From Janthinobacterium aquaticum (GTDB lineage Bacteria; Pseudomonadota; Gammaproteobacteria; Burkholderiales; Burkholderiaceae_D): 64,000 nt of DNA. The notes beneath the pieces were generated by a model. It saw nothing but the letters and a program-made list of their open reading frames with translations. It searched no databases and was not told where the DNA came from. The DNA is taken from positions 496,001-560,000 of the forward strand of contig NZ_WFLK01000001.1 in the NCBI RefSeq assembly GCF_009208565.1. The letters run 5' to 3'. Of the stretch, positions 53,317-62,917 are shown in pieces (position 1 is the stretch's first letter; every line of letters starts with the position of its first letter). The position numbers and the translations under genes are program-made.

Positions 53317-53919
53317 TTACCAGCGCTTGTCAATCGGCATGTCGAGCAAGGGTTTGAGTTTTTCCGCAATCACCTCGCGTGCGCGAAAAATACGGCTGCG
53401 CACGGTGCCGATGGGACAGGCCATGATCTGTGAAATCTCGTCGTAGCTCAGGCCTTCGATTTCACGCAATATGATCGCCGTACGCAATTCAATCGGCAGC
53501 AAGTCCATGGCGGCGTTGACGGTGGCGGCGATCTGCTTGCTGGCCAATACGGACTCGGGCGTATTGTTGTCGCGCAGTTTACCGCCATCCTCGAACGATT
53601 CCGCCTGCCCGGCATCGGCATCGCCCAAGGCAGGCGTGCGCCGCCCTTGGGTCAGCAGATAGTTCTTGGCTGTATTGATACCGATGCGGTACAGCCAGGT
53701 ATAAAAGGCGGCTTCACCACGAAAATGCCGCAGCGCCCGGTATGCCTTGATAAAGGTTTCCTGTACTACATCTTCAGCCTCAGCCGTATCATGTATCAAC
53801 CGCGATATCAGACGCATCAGGCGTCGCTGATACTTCGACACCAGAATGTCAAACGCCTGCCGGTCGCCCGCCTGTACGCGTTCGACCAGCAATTGATCCG
53901 CTTCCCGCTCTGTCTTCAC
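53317..53919 (-). CDS. rpoE: RNA polymerase sigma factor RpoE
   Basis: ECF sigma factor of 200 residues for envelope stress. Region 2 is clear (AFDILVSKYQRRLMRLISRL, then DVVQETFIKAYRALRHFRGE) and region 4 has LPIELRTAIILREIEGLSYD followed by the helix-turn-helix GTVRSRIFRAREV. The start codon appears to be GTG at 53919; no nearer ATG fits. rseA and degP follow on the same strand, as in other betaproteobacteria. Confidence 0.94.
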   Translation of the reverse strand: MKTEREADQLLVERVQAGDRQAFDILVSKYQRRLMRLISRLIHDTAEAEDVVQETFIKAYRALRHFRGEAAFYTWLYRIGINTAKNYLLTQGRRTPALGDADAGQAESFEDGGKLRDNNTPESVLASKQIAATVNAAMDLLPIELRTAIILREIEGLSYDEISQIMACPIGTVRSRIFRAREVIAEKLKPLLDMPIDKRW

Positions 53920-54000
53920 GCCCGCAACCCCTGTTCACATGCAGCGTGCGTGCCTGATTGACTATAGAGTTGGCCCGCTGCAAGAAGTTCAGTTTTCATG

Positions 54001-54543
54001 TCACTTTTTTTCGCCATCCGGCTCCTGGCGCGCCGCCAGCACGCGACACGCCACGGCAAGCGCGCGAAACGCCGGACATCCGTAGGCGCCGCGCTGGACC
54101 AGCACGCTGCATCGCCGGCCTTGCCCGTCCATCAGGCGCAGCACCAGCAGCGCTGGCCACAAGGTCGTTCCCGGCAACAGCCGACATAACGACGACTGCG
54201 ACGGCAACGCGATTGACGCCGGCACCGCAGCGGGCGCTGCCGAATCGCGCGCTGTCGAATCCAGATATACCGCCAGGCGCACCTGGCCGACCGGTGAAAT
54301 ATCAAGCCTGCATGCGGTGGCGGGCCGGCAACAGATGACCAGCAGCAACAGGCCGCCGGCAGCGCTTGCCACTGCCAGCGGCAAGGACCAGGCGTAAGCA
54401 CCGACCAATTGCATGGAGCTGCCGACAGCAGGCCAGCAGCCGGACAGCGGACAGGCAGCCAGCAACGCGCAAACGGCCAGGCAAGCTTGCGGCAGGCGCA
54501 CGCAGACAGGCGTGCGAACGACAGCCGAAACGGCAATCGACAT
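54001..54543 (-). CDS. YgfX-like membrane protein
   Basis: Protein of 180 residues with two hydrophobic helices near residues 20-40 and 53-72 and a soluble C-terminal half containing LLPGTTLWPALLVLRLMDGQ, a pattern typical of the YgfX (CptA) family that betaproteobacteria encode between fabF and rpoE. In E. coli the related protein affects cell division or shape. The high Cys and Ala content in the N-terminal half and the extra length make the match approximate. It lies between hairpins downstream of fabF and the rpoE gene. Confidence 0.62.
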   Translation of the reverse strand: MSIAVSAVVRTPVCVRLPQACLAVCALLAACPLSGCWPAVGSSMQLVGAYAWSLPLAVASAAGGLLLLVICCRPATACRLDISPVGQVRLAVYLDSTARDSAAPAAVPASIALPSQSSLCRLLPGTTLWPALLVLRLMDGQGRRCSVLVQRGAYGCPAFRALAVACRVLAARQEPDGEKK

Positions 54544-54595
54544 AGACTTGACGGGAAAAAATTAAGGCGCGCCGGCACCATGCCGGGCAAATTCA

Positions 54596-54617
54596 GGCGC
54601 CAACGAACGTTGGCGCC
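54596..54617. other. Perfect hairpin downstream of fabF (proximal to ygfX)
   Basis: Ten-base arms GGCGCCAACG/CGTTGGCGCC with only two bases between them. It is a near-perfect palindrome with no T run, beside a second long hairpin. Confidence 0.6.
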
Positions 54618-54622
54618 GAATC

Positions 54623-54655
54623 AGCGCTCACTACGGTTTGACCGTAGTGAGCGCT
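54623..54655 (-). terminator. Long perfect hairpin after fabF
   Basis: Fourteen-base perfect stem AGCGCTCACTACGG/CCGTAGTGAGCGCT with a five-base loop, 47 bases after the fabF stop codon. It has no T run, so termination may be weak or Rho-assisted; it could instead protect the 3' end of the fab mRNA. Confidence 0.5.
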
Positions 54656-54701
54656 AAAAGTTCAGGCGAAACAAAAATATCTCGCCGAACCAGACTTGCT
54701 T

Positions 54702-55952
54702 TTACTTTGCTTTACCGAAAATCAGCGTGCCATTCGTACCGCCGAAGCCGAACGAATTCTTCACTGCATAATCGATCTTCATGTCGCGCGCCGTATTGGC
54801 ACAGAAGTCGAGATCGCAAGCCGGATCCTGGTTGAACAGGTTGATGGTCGGCGGCGCCACTTGATTGTGGATTGCCAGCACCGTAAACACTGCTTCCAGG
54901 CCACCGGCGCCACCGAGCAGATGGCCGGTCATCGACTTGGTCGAGCTGACGACCAGGTTCTTGGCATGCTCGCCGAAGGTGCGCTTGACGCCCATCACTT
55001 CAGCCACGTCGCCTTGCGGCGTCGAGGTGCCATGCGCGTTGACGTATTGAATCTGATCCGGGTTCAAACCGGCGTTGTTCAACGCAGCAACCACTGAACG
55101 GCCACCGCCGCTGCCATCTTCCAGAGGCGAGGTCATGTGATAAGCATCTGCGCTCATCCCGAAACCATGCACTTCAGCATAGATCTTGGCGCCGCGCGCT
55201 ACCGCGTGGTCGTAGTCTTCCAGCACCATCACGCCAGCGCCTTCGCCGAGCACGAAACCATCGCGGTCCTTGTCCCACGGACGCGACGCCGTTGCCGGGT
55301 CGTCGTTACGGGTCGACAAGGCGCGTGCCGAGGCGAAGCCGCCAAGGCCCAGCGGCGAGACAGTCGATTCGGCGCCGCCGGCGATCATGACGTCGGCATC
55401 GCCGTACTCGATCATGCGCGCAGCAGCACCGATGCAGTGCAAACCGGTAGTACAGGCCGTCACGATAGCCAGGTTCGGGCCCTTCAGACCATATTTGATC
55501 GAAAGGTTGCCAGAGATCATGTTAATGATCGAGGCAGGCACGAAAAATGGCGAAATACGGCGCGGGCCGCGTTTCTCGTACTCGGACTTGGTTTCTTCAA
55601 TCAGCGGCAGGCCACCGATGCCCGAGCCGATGATCACGCCGATACGCTCGGCGTTCTCTTCGGTCACTTCCAGGCCGGAGTCCTGCATGGCTTGAATGCC
55701 GGCAGCCATGCCAAAATGGATAAAGGTATCCATGTGGCGAGCTTCCTTACCGGAGATGTAATCTTCGATATTGAAGCCTTTGACTTCACCGGCAAAGTGC
55801 GTGGTGAAAGGCTGGGCATCGAACTTGGTAATCGTGGCAATGCCGGATTTACCTTCGACGATTGCACCCCAGCTGTCGGCAATATTATTGCCTACAGGTG
55901 AGACGCAGCCCAGGCCGGTAACGACGACACGACGGTTTTTAGAACGGCTCAA
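54702..55952 (-). CDS. fabF: Beta-ketoacyl-ACP synthase II (FabF)
   Basis: Fatty-acid chain-elongation enzyme of 416 residues. The catalytic Cys is in [12 protein letters not shown] and the two active-site His residues are in [11 protein letters not shown] and [12 protein letters not shown]. The start codon is TTG at 55952, supported by AGGAG seven bases upstream and by the normal FabF start [14 protein letters not shown]. It lies 28 bases after acpP. Confidence 0.96.
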   Translation of the reverse strand: MSRSKNRRVVVTGLGCVSPVGNNIADSWGAIVEGKSGIATITKFDAQPFTTHFAGEVKGFNIEDYISGKEARHMDTFIHFGMAAGIQAMQDSGLEVTEENAERIGVIIGSGIGGLPLIEETKSEYEKRGPRRISPFFVPASIINMISGNLSIKYGLKGPNLAIVTACTTGLHCIGAAARMIEYGDADVMIAGGAESTVSPLGLGGFASARALSTRNDDPATASRPWDKDRDGFVLGEGAGVMVLEDYDHAVARGAKIYAEVHGFGMSADAYHMTSPLEDGSGGGRSVVAALNNAGLNPDQIQYVNAHGTSTPQGDVAEVMGVKRTFGEHAKNLVVSSTKSMTGHLLGGAGGLEAVFTVLAIHNQVAPPTINLFNQDPACDLDFCANTARDMKIDYAVKNSFGFGGTNGTLIFGKAK

Positions 55953-55980
55953 GCGATTCTCCTGAAGTCAGTCAGAAGCC

Positions 55981-56220
55981 TTAGGCCTTGACGTTGGCGG
56001 TGGCGTAGTCGATCGCCTGTTTCACGGTGGTGATTTTTTCAGCTTGTTCGTCAGGGATTTCCATTTCGAACTCATCTTCCAGGGCCATCACCAGTTCCAC
56101 GGTGTCCAGGGAATCGGCGCCCAGATCGTCGACGAAAGAGGATTCGATTTTGATGTCTGCTTCTGCAACGCCCAGTTGCTCAGCGACGATTTTCTTAACG
56201 CGTTGTTCGATATCCGACAT
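55981..56220 (-). CDS. acpP: Acyl carrier protein AcpP
   Basis: Acidic carrier of 79 residues that holds the growing fatty acyl chain. The phosphopantetheine site is the Ser in [15 protein letters not shown] near residue 37. The length and charge are typical. It lies between fabG and fabF; the 177-base gap upstream suggests its own promoter, as is common for this highly expressed gene. Confidence 0.98.
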   Translation of the reverse strand: MSDIEQRVKKIVAEQLGVAEADIKIESSFVDDLGADSLDTVELVMALEDEFEMEIPDEQAEKITTVKQAIDYATANVKA

Positions 56221-56397
56221 GTTATGGCTCCAAAGTGTGTGTTACGGAAAGTGCGCGCATTTTATCAGGTTTGCGCGTCCGAATACTAATTTCAATGTCT
56301 GCGGCTATTTCAGCCGAAGCTGCTGCTAAAAGATGCTATTTCAGACAAAAAGACGTTTCCATCATGCCACAAACCGCCTTCTCGTCCAGCATACGCA

Positions 56398-57141
56398 TCA
56401 ATTCATATACATGCCGCCATTCACGTGCAGGGTGGTGCCCGTGATGTAGGCCGCTTGCGGCGAAGCAAGGAAAGCCACGGCCGCCGCCACGTCTTCCGGC
56501 TTGCCCAAACGCGACAGCGGAATTTGCGTCAGCAGCGCGGCGTGCTGCTCTTCGCTCAGCGCCTTGGTCATGTCGGTATCGATAAAACCTGGCGCGATGC
56601 AGTTGACGGTAATGTTGCGACTGCCAATTTCACGCGCCAGCGCGCGGCTCATGCCCTCCACGCCAGCCTTGGCTGCCGCGTAGTTCATCTGCCCCGGATT
56701 GCCCGACGAGGCCACCACCGACGTAATATTAATGATACGCCCAGTTTTCGCTTTCATCATCCCGCGCAGTACCGCGCGCGACAAACGGCCGACCGCCGAC
56801 AGATTGGTGGAAATGACGCTGTCCCACTCTTCGTCCTTCATGCGCATGGCCAATTGGTCCTGCGTGATGCCGGCGTTGTTGACCAGCACCGACAGGCTGC
56901 CGTAGGTTTTCTGCACTTCGTCAACGACTGCTGCGCAACGCGCCGCGTCGGTCACGTTCAGCACCAGGCCCTTGCCGGCCACGCCCGCTTCGGTCAGGTA
57001 GTCGCTGATGGCCTGCGCACCCGCTTCCGAGGTGGCGGTGCCGACCACGGTGGCGCCCTGCTTGCCCAATTCGACGGCGATGGCGCGGCCGATGCCGCGC
57101 GAAGCGCCGGTGACCAGCACGACTTGATTTGCTAAATTCAT
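56398..57141 (-). CDS. fabG: 3-oxoacyl-ACP reductase FabG
   Basis: NADPH-dependent short-chain reductase of 247 residues. The cofactor motif TGASRGIGRAIAVELGKQGA is at the N-terminus, NNAG near residue 87, and the Ser-Tyr-Lys catalytic set in ITSVVASSGNPGQMNYAAAK. It reduces 3-ketoacyl-ACP in each elongation round. It lies 44 bases after fabD. Confidence 0.96.
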   Translation of the reverse strand: MNLANQVVLVTGASRGIGRAIAVELGKQGATVVGTATSEAGAQAISDYLTEAGVAGKGLVLNVTDAARCAAVVDEVQKTYGSLSVLVNNAGITQDQLAMRMKDEEWDSVISTNLSAVGRLSRAVLRGMMKAKTGRIINITSVVASSGNPGQMNYAAAKAGVEGMSRALAREIGSRNITVNCIAPGFIDTDMTKALSEEQHAALLTQIPLSRLGKPEDVAAAVAFLASPQAAYITGTTLHVNGGMYMN

Positions 57142-57185
57142 GGTTATCCTTATTAAAAGACGGCAGTCGCGCTGCCGCCTGCAGT

Positions 57186-58127
57186 TTATTTGAGCTGCGT
57201 CAAAATACGGTCAAGCGATGCCTGGTCGACAATGGCGTCGCCCACCAGCACCGGATCGATGCGCTTGGCCAGGCCCATCAGCACCTTGCCCGGACCGCAT
57301 TCGATCACTTGCGTGATGCCGTCAGCCGCGACTTTCTGCATGGTCTCGACCCAGCGCACCGGGCTGGCGGCCTGGCGTACCAGCGCCTGCTTGATGCCGG
57401 CCGGATCGTTGACGATGGCCACATCGACGTTATTGATCAGGGCGATTTGCGGCGCCGAGAACGTCAGGTCGGCCATATAGGCGCTCAGGCGGTCCGACGC
57501 CGGTTTCAGCAGCGAGGAGTGGAACGGCGCCGATACCGGCAGTTTCATGGCGCGCTTGGCGCCTTTGGCCTTGGCCAACTCACAGGCGCGCTCGACAGCT
57601 GCCGTATGGCCGGCGATCACGACTTGCGCCGGCGCATTGAAGTTGACCGGCTCGACCACCAGCGCGGTATTTTCGGCAGCGGCCTCGACACAGACGGCGC
57701 GTACGTCATCGTCCGACAGGCCCAGTACCACCGCCATGGTGCCCTGCCCGACCGGCACGGCTTCCTGCATGGCTTGCGCGCGGAAGCGCACCAGCGGCAC
57801 GGCGTCCTTGAAATCGATCACGCCAGCAGCGACCAGCGCCGAGTATTCACCGAGGCTGTGACCAGCGACCACGCTGGGCAGCGGGCCGCCGGCAGCGATC
57901 CAGGCGCGATAGAACGCCACGGCCGCCGTCAGCATCACCGGCTGGGTATTGGTGGTCAGGTCCAGTTCTTCTTTCGGACCTTCGGCAATCAGCTTGCCCA
58001 GGTCGAGCTTGAGCGCTTCGGACGCTTCGGCCACGGTTTGCGCGACGATGTCATTGCCGGCAAAGCCGTCGAGCATGGCGATGGCTTGCGAGCCCTGGCC
58101 CGGGAAAACAAATGCGAATTTTGTCAT
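57186..58127 (-). CDS. fabD: Malonyl-CoA:ACP transacylase FabD
   Basis: Acyltransferase of 313 residues that loads malonyl groups onto AcpP. FVFPGQGSQAIAMLDG is at the start, the nucleophile is the Ser in VAGHSLGEYSALVAAG, and the active His is in PVSAPFHSSLLKPA. It lies 31 bases after fabH. Confidence 0.96.
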   Translation of the reverse strand: MTKFAFVFPGQGSQAIAMLDGFAGNDIVAQTVAEASEALKLDLGKLIAEGPKEELDLTTNTQPVMLTAAVAFYRAWIAAGGPLPSVVAGHSLGEYSALVAAGVIDFKDAVPLVRFRAQAMQEAVPVGQGTMAVVLGLSDDDVRAVCVEAAAENTALVVEPVNFNAPAQVVIAGHTAAVERACELAKAKGAKRAMKLPVSAPFHSSLLKPASDRLSAYMADLTFSAPQIALINNVDVAIVNDPAGIKQALVRQAASPVRWVETMQKVAADGITQVIECGPGKVLMGLAKRIDPVLVGDAIVDQASLDRILTQLK

Positions 58128-58158
58128 GGTGACTCCGTTTAATATTTTTCTCAGCAGC

Positions 58159-59157
58159 TTACATTCTTGCGAGCACGGCGCCCCAGGTAAAGCCGCCGCC
58201 CACGCCTTCCATCATCACGTTGTCGCCCTTTTTGACGCGACCGTCGCGCACGGCGATATCGAGCGCCAGCGGGATCGACGCAGCCGAGGTATTGCCGTGC
58301 TGGTCAACCGTGACCACCATTTTTTCCAGCGGCAAGCCGAGCTTCTTGGCGGTGCTGTTCATGATGCGGATATTGGCCTGGTGCGGGATCAGCCAGTCGA
58401 TCTGGTCCTGCGTCATATTGGCGTGCGTCAACGCTTCCTGGGCGACTTTTTCCAGTACCGACACAGCCAGCTTGAACACGGCCGGGCCATCCATATGCAA
58501 AAAGGCACTGCCGGCCAGGGCGCCATCGGCCACATTGCCGGGCACGCTCAGGATATCGGAGTGGCGGCCGTCGGCATGCAGCTTGGTGGCCAGGATACCC
58601 GGCTCTTGCGAGGCCGTCATGACGATGGCGCCGGCGCCGTCGCCAAACAGCACGCAGGTGCTGCGGTCGTTAAAGTCCAGGATGCGCGAAAACACTTCGG
58701 CGCCGATCACCAGCACGTTCTTGTGCATGCCAGACTGGATAAAGCTGTCGGCCGTGGCCACTGCATAGACGAAGCCGCTGCAGACAGCCTGCACGTCGAC
58801 GGCGGCGCAGTTGTTGGTAATGCCCAGCTTGTTCTGCACGATGCAGGCGGTGCTGGGAAAACTGCCGAAGAAATCCGGGGTCGAGCTGGCCACGATGATC
58901 AGGTCCAGGTCATTGCCTTCGATGCCGGCCATTTCCAGCGCTTTTTTGGCCGCTTCCACGCCCAGGTCGGAGGAGTTTTGTGTCGGCGCCGCGTAGTGGC
59001 GCGCCGAGATACCGCTGCGCGAGACGATCCATTCGTCGGACGTCTCGATGCCCTTGGCAGCGAGCTGCTCCGTCAGATCCTGGTTGGTCACGCGCTTTTC
59101 CGGCAGATAGCTGCCGGTACCGATAATCTTGCTGTAGGTTCTGCTAAAAACAGTCAT
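58159..59157 (-). CDS. fabH: Beta-ketoacyl-ACP synthase III (FabH)
   Basis: Enzyme of 332 residues that starts fatty-acid synthesis by joining acetyl-CoA and malonyl-ACP. The catalytic triad is visible: Cys in [12 protein letters not shown], His in [11 protein letters not shown] and Asn in [12 protein letters not shown]. It lies 15 bases after plsX. Confidence 0.96.
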   Translation of the reverse strand: MTVFSRTYSKIIGTGSYLPEKRVTNQDLTEQLAAKGIETSDEWIVSRSGISARHYAAPTQNSSDLGVEAAKKALEMAGIEGNDLDLIIVASSTPDFFGSFPSTACIVQNKLGITNNCAAVDVQAVCSGFVYAVATADSFIQSGMHKNVLVIGAEVFSRILDFNDRSTCVLFGDGAGAIVMTASQEPGILATKLHADGRHSDILSVPGNVADGALAGSAFLHMDGPAVFKLAVSVLEKVAQEALTHANMTQDQIDWLIPHQANIRIMNSTAKKLGLPLEKMVVTVDQHGNTSAASIPLALDIAVRDGRVKKGDNVMMEGVGGGFTWGAVLARM

Positions 59158-59172
59158 GCCCGTATCCGTCCA

Positions 59173-60237
59173 CTAAATGCTAGAGCTTGTTGATTGAGGT
59201 TCTTCCACTGGTGTGCGCGGCATCAGTTCGGCGATCATGCTGGCCAGGTGCGCCTGCACATCGTTCTTGGCCGCCTCATGCGCGCGGCGAATCGCCCACT
59301 CGAATGAATAGGCATCGGCGCCGCCGTGGCTCTTGAAGACCAGGCCGCGCAGGCCCAGCAGGCTGGCGCCATTGAAACGCGAAGGGTTCAGGCGGTTGCC
59401 GATGGCCTTCAGAGCCGTGCGCGCGATCAGGGCGCCGAGCATGGTGATCGGATTACGCTTGAATTCGGACGTCAGCACCAGCTTGAAATAGCGCGCCAGG
59501 CCTTCGATGGCTTTCAATGTCACATTGCCGACAAAACCGTCGCACACGACGATATCGGTGGTGCCCTTGAAGATGTCGTTGCCTTCCACGTTGCCGTAGA
59601 AATTGAGCGCGCCACGGTCATGGTCGGCCTGCAGCAGCTTGGAGGTCAGCTTGACCACCTCATTGCCCTTGATGTCTTCGGTACCGACGTTGAGCAGGCC
59701 GATGGTCGGGCGTTCGATGCCTTCCATGGCCGACACCAGCACCGAACCCATGATGGCAAACTGGTGCAGGTGATGCGGTTCGCAGTCGACGTTGGCGCCC
59801 AGGTCGAGCATATAGGTCGGGCCGCCCTTTTGATTGGGCAGGATGCTGCAGATGGCCGGGCGGTCGACGCCTGACATGGTTTTGAGGACATAGCGCGAAA
59901 CGGCCATCAGGGCGGCAGTGTTGCCAGCGGAAACGCAGGCTCGCGCCGTGCTGTTCTTGACCTGTTCAATGGCCACGCGCATGGACGAATCCTTCTTGCG
60001 GCGCAAGGCCACTTCCAGCGGATCGTCCATGGTAACTTGTTCGGAGGCATGCAATACCGTCAGGCGCGGCAATGCGTCGGCCTTGTATTTCTTGAGTTCG
60101 GCGCGGATCACATCTTCCAATCCCACCAGGATCAGTTCGGCGTCAGGCTCTTGTTTGATAAAGGAAATTGCTGCAGGAATAGTGACTGAGGGACCATGAT
60201 CTCCGCCCATGCAGTCGATAGATATTTTGATTGTCAT
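59173..60237 (-). CDS. plsX: Phosphate acyltransferase PlsX
   Basis: Peripheral membrane enzyme of 354 residues that makes acyl-phosphate from acyl-ACP for phospholipid synthesis. The start [20 protein letters not shown] is diagnostic. Later segments [15 protein letters not shown] and [18 protein letters not shown] are conserved. The ATG at 60237 is used although the frame is open upstream. Confidence 0.96.
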   Translation of the reverse strand: MTIKISIDCMGGDHGPSVTIPAAISFIKQEPDAELILVGLEDVIRAELKKYKADALPRLTVLHASEQVTMDDPLEVALRRKKDSSMRVAIEQVKNSTARACVSAGNTAALMAVSRYVLKTMSGVDRPAICSILPNQKGGPTYMLDLGANVDCEPHHLHQFAIMGSVLVSAMEGIERPTIGLLNVGTEDIKGNEVVKLTSKLLQADHDRGALNFYGNVEGNDIFKGTTDIVVCDGFVGNVTLKAIEGLARYFKLVLTSEFKRNPITMLGALIARTALKAIGNRLNPSRFNGASLLGLRGLVFKSHGGADAYSFEWAIRRAHEAAKNDVQAHLASMIAELMPRTPVEEPQSTSSSI

Positions 60238-60379
60238 TTGTTTTGATTCAATACCGCTGCGGGCTTGCGGCAAGATGAGAATCGGACTGAAACATATGCC
60301 GATGGCATCGTGTCATGCACGAACCAGACGCGGTGAGCGTGATTCAAAATGACGGTGTGCAAGATCAATTGCAGCCGAT

Positions 60380-60425
60380 AAAAAAGAAGAAGCGGCGCCA
60401 CGCTGAACATCCACGCAACACCGCT
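60380..60425 (-). terminator. Possible terminator or attenuator after rpmF
   Basis: On the minus strand the stem AGCGGTG/CGCCGCT (one G-U pair) with a long loop is followed by TCTTCTTTTTT, 26 bases after the rpmF stop codon. It could reduce readthrough into plsX, which lies in the same direction. Confidence 0.42.
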
Positions 60426-60450
60426 TTCGACTTACCCAACAAAACGTCGA

Positions 60451-60633
60451 TTACTCGTCGTTTTTGGTCTTCAACACTTTACGGCCACGGTAGAAACCGT
60501 TAGGGCTGATGTGGTGACGCATATGCGTTTCGCCGGTGACTGGCTCGACGCTCAATTGCGGCGCTACCAGGAAATCGTGCGAACGGTGCATACCGCGCTT
60601 CGATGGGGTTTTCTTGTTCTGTTGAACTGCCAT
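60451..60633 (-). CDS. rpmF: 50S ribosomal protein L32
   Basis: Ribosomal protein of 60 residues, basic, starting [20 protein letters not shown]. It has no Cys residues, so it is the zinc-free form. It lies between yceD and plsX, its usual place. Confidence 0.97.
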   Translation of the reverse strand: MAVQQNKKTPSKRGMHRSHDFLVAPQLSVEPVTGETHMRHHISPNGFYRGRKVLKTKNDE

Positions 60634-60820
60634 GATAACTCCTAATACATAAGTTCTAAAATTTTAGCACATTCGACCAGCAAATACATGCGAATCGAGT
60701 ATCCCAGCGGCATAGACTATCCTAAAACAGCCCGTACCGACATCGTTTATTACTGCTACTTCTACTACAACATTGCCATACTCGATTACAACACGCGTTT
60801 GACACGTTCATTACCACTAC

Positions 60821-61318
60821 TTATTCTGGCTTCAAGCTTTTCAGCGCCGCAAAGGGCGATTTCTTTTCAGTCTTGAGAGCATCGAGCTGCGCCGTATCGG
60901 GGCAGACATCGTGTTTGGGTACCTGCGGCAGGGCCAGCAAGGCTTCATCTTCGATCAGCGCCATGGCATCCATGCTGCGACTGCCGACGATCACATCGAC
61001 CGATTCATCGGCAATGATTTCTTCGATTTCATCAGCATGCGCATCATCCTTGCCCAGCATCAGCCTGGTCGACGAATCGATATCATAGGCAAACGGGGCC
61101 AGGCAGCGCTGGCAAACCAGCTGGACTTTGCCGCTGACCGACAAGGTCAGCTCAGGGTATCCCTGCTTGCTGGTGCTGCCGACAATCTTCCAGGAAATCT
61201 CACCGGAATTGTCCGCGCAATCCTTGGTCAACCGGGTCATTTCGGCAACCGGCGTTACGCCTTCGCGGCTTGCACCGACACGGGAAAAATCAAAGGCGTC
61301 GATCACAAAAGCATTCAT
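60821..61318 (-). CDS. yceD: YceD/DUF177 family protein
   Basis: Protein of 165 residues of the YceD (DUF177) family, usually encoded ahead of rpmF and linked to rRNA or ribosome metabolism. A Cys pair in VQLVCQRCLAPF near residue 70 and the acidic stretch ADEIEEIIADESVD are typical. The ATG at 61318 gives the expected start MNAFVIDAFDF. It is divergent from maf. Confidence 0.92.
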   Translation of the reverse strand: MNAFVIDAFDFSRVGASREGVTPVAEMTRLTKDCADNSGEISWKIVGSTSKQGYPELTLSVSGKVQLVCQRCLAPFAYDIDSSTRLMLGKDDAHADEIEEIIADESVDVIVGSRSMDAMALIEDEALLALPQVPKHDVCPDTAQLDALKTEKKSPFAALKSLKPE

Positions 61319-61426
61319 TGGCAGAAAATTTCCCCGGAAAACCTGCGATAATAACAGGGTTTTCAACGCCGAGTCAAAGACTTGCACGCATTTTTTTGCG
61401 CCAGCGGCCTGCTGATTGTTTACCGA

Positions 61427-62035
61427 ATGATACCAAATTCTTCTCCTTTGCGCCTGATTCTTGCCTCCAGTTCCAGCTACCGCAGAGAACTGCTGTCGCG
61501 CCTGCAACTACCGTTCGAGGTGGCCGTACCCGACCTCGACGAACGTCCGCTCGACGGCGAAAGCCCCAGCGCCACCGCGCTACGCCTGGCCCACGCCAAG
61601 GCCGAGGCTGTGCTGCAACGTTTTCCCGGCAGCCTGGTGATCGGCTCGGACCAGGTCGCCACGCTCGATGGCGCGCAGATCGGCAAGCCGGGCAACCACG
61701 CCAACGCCCTGCTGCAACTGCAGACCATGCGCGGACGCCAGGTCATCTTCCATACGGCGCTGTGCCTGCTCGACGGACGCGGAGCAACCCCTCATGCGCA
61801 GATCGAAGACGTGCAAACGCTGGTTACCGTGCGCGATTTGCCGGATGCCGAACTCGATGCCTACCTGCGCATCGAGCAGCCGTACGACTGCGCCGGCAGC
61901 GCCAAGAACGAGGGGCTGGGCATCGCCATCCTCGAACGCATCGACAGTACCGACCCTACCGCCCTGACCGGGCTGCCACTGATTGCGCTGACGGGTATGC
62001 TGCGGCGCGCGGGAGCGGTTTTTTTTAACACCTGA
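61427..62035 (+). CDS. Maf-family nucleotide pyrophosphatase (YceF type)
   Basis: Enzyme of 202 residues that hydrolyses non-canonical nucleoside triphosphates. Motifs are LRLILASSSSYRRELLSRL at the start, VPDLDERPL, VIGSDQVA with the catalytic Asp near residue 70, and CAGSAKNEGLG. The sequence is closest to the YceF branch, which prefers 7-methyl-GTP. The ATG at 61427 is chosen over an upstream start. It is followed by a terminator-like hairpin. Confidence 0.9.
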   Translation: MIPNSSPLRLILASSSSYRRELLSRLQLPFEVAVPDLDERPLDGESPSATALRLAHAKAEAVLQRFPGSLVIGSDQVATLDGAQIGKPGNHANALLQLQTMRGRQVIFHTALCLLDGRGATPHAQIEDVQTLVTVRDLPDAELDAYLRIEQPYDCAGSAKNEGLGIAILERIDSTDPTALTGLPLIALTGMLRRAGAVFFNT

Positions 62036-62055
62036 AATCCAACCCAAGGCAGGAA

Positions 62056-62086
62056 CCGGAGTCGGACCCTGAGGGTTCGACTCCGG
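62056..62086 (+). terminator. Hairpin between maf and the methyltransferase gene
   Basis: Fourteen-pair stem CCGGAGTCGGACCC/GGGTTCGACTCCGG with a three-base loop, followed by CCTTTCG. The T run is short, so it may be a weak terminator. Confidence 0.55.
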
Positions 62087-62119
62087 CCTTTCGCTGCCAG
62101 GGTTACAACACGACTGACC

Positions 62120-62905
62120 ATGAACTCACAAGCAACTGGCACGCTGTACCTGATCCCCAACCACCTCGGCCTGTCCGAAGTTCTGGCCGATGCGCCGACC
62201 GACGCGCCACCCGACGCGCTGGCGCATATTATTCCCGACGAGGTGCGCCGCATCACTTCGCAGCTCGATTATTTCGTGGCTGAAAACGCCAAGACGGCGC
62301 GCGCCTTTTTAAAACTGGTCGGCATACAGCATCCGCTGGCCAGGCCCTTGCAGGAAATGACGATTTCGGAACTGAACGTCAATACCCCGGCGCAGGCGCT
62401 GGCCGGTTTGCTGGCGCCGCTGCTGGCGGGGCGCGATGCGGGACTGGTGTCGGAAGCGGGTGTACCGGCTGTGGCCGACCCGGGCGCCGACCTGGTGCGC
62501 CTGGCGCACCAGCACGGCATCCGCGTGCGCCCGCTGGTGGGGCCTTCATCGATCCTGCTGGCGGTGATGGGTAGCGGCCTGAACGGCCAGAGCTTTGCCT
62601 TCAACGGCTATCTGCCGACCGACGCGGCGCTGCGCGCCAAGCGCATCAAGGAGCTGGAAAACCGTTCGCGCGCGGAAAAACAGACACAACTGTTTATTGA
62701 AACGCCGTACCGCAACGCCGCCATGCTTGAAGCACTGGTGGCGCAGTGCCAGCCGTCGACGCTGATCTGCGTGGCAACCGACCTCAGCCTTTCCACGGAA
62801 AGCATCCAGACCAGCAATGCCGGCCAGTGGAAAAAACGCCTGGCGGCAGGCCAGGCGCCGGACTTCCACAAGAAGCCCACGGTATTTTTACTGCTGGGCC
62901 AATAA
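62120..62905 (+). CDS. SAM-dependent methyltransferase, RsmI-like (tetrapyrrole methylase fold)
   Basis: Protein of 261 residues with the tetrapyrrole-methylase fold of RsmI. The segments GTLYLIPNHLG, GLVSEAGVPAVADPG and VRPLVGPSSILLAVMGSGL correspond to the RsmI pattern (which normally has DAGTPLISDPG and an N-terminal GTLYVVATPIGN). The differences in those motifs show it is a paralogue and not the standard 16S rRNA C1402 enzyme. Its substrate is unknown. Confidence 0.8.
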   Translation: MNSQATGTLYLIPNHLGLSEVLADAPTDAPPDALAHIIPDEVRRITSQLDYFVAENAKTARAFLKLVGIQHPLARPLQEMTISELNVNTPAQALAGLLAPLLAGRDAGLVSEAGVPAVADPGADLVRLAHQHGIRVRPLVGPSSILLAVMGSGLNGQSFAFNGYLPTDAALRAKRIKELENRSRAEKQTQLFIETPYRNAAMLEALVAQCQPSTLICVATDLSLSTESIQTSNAGQWKKRLAAGQAPDFHKKPTVFLLLGQ

Positions 62906-62917
62906 GCCCCAGACGCA

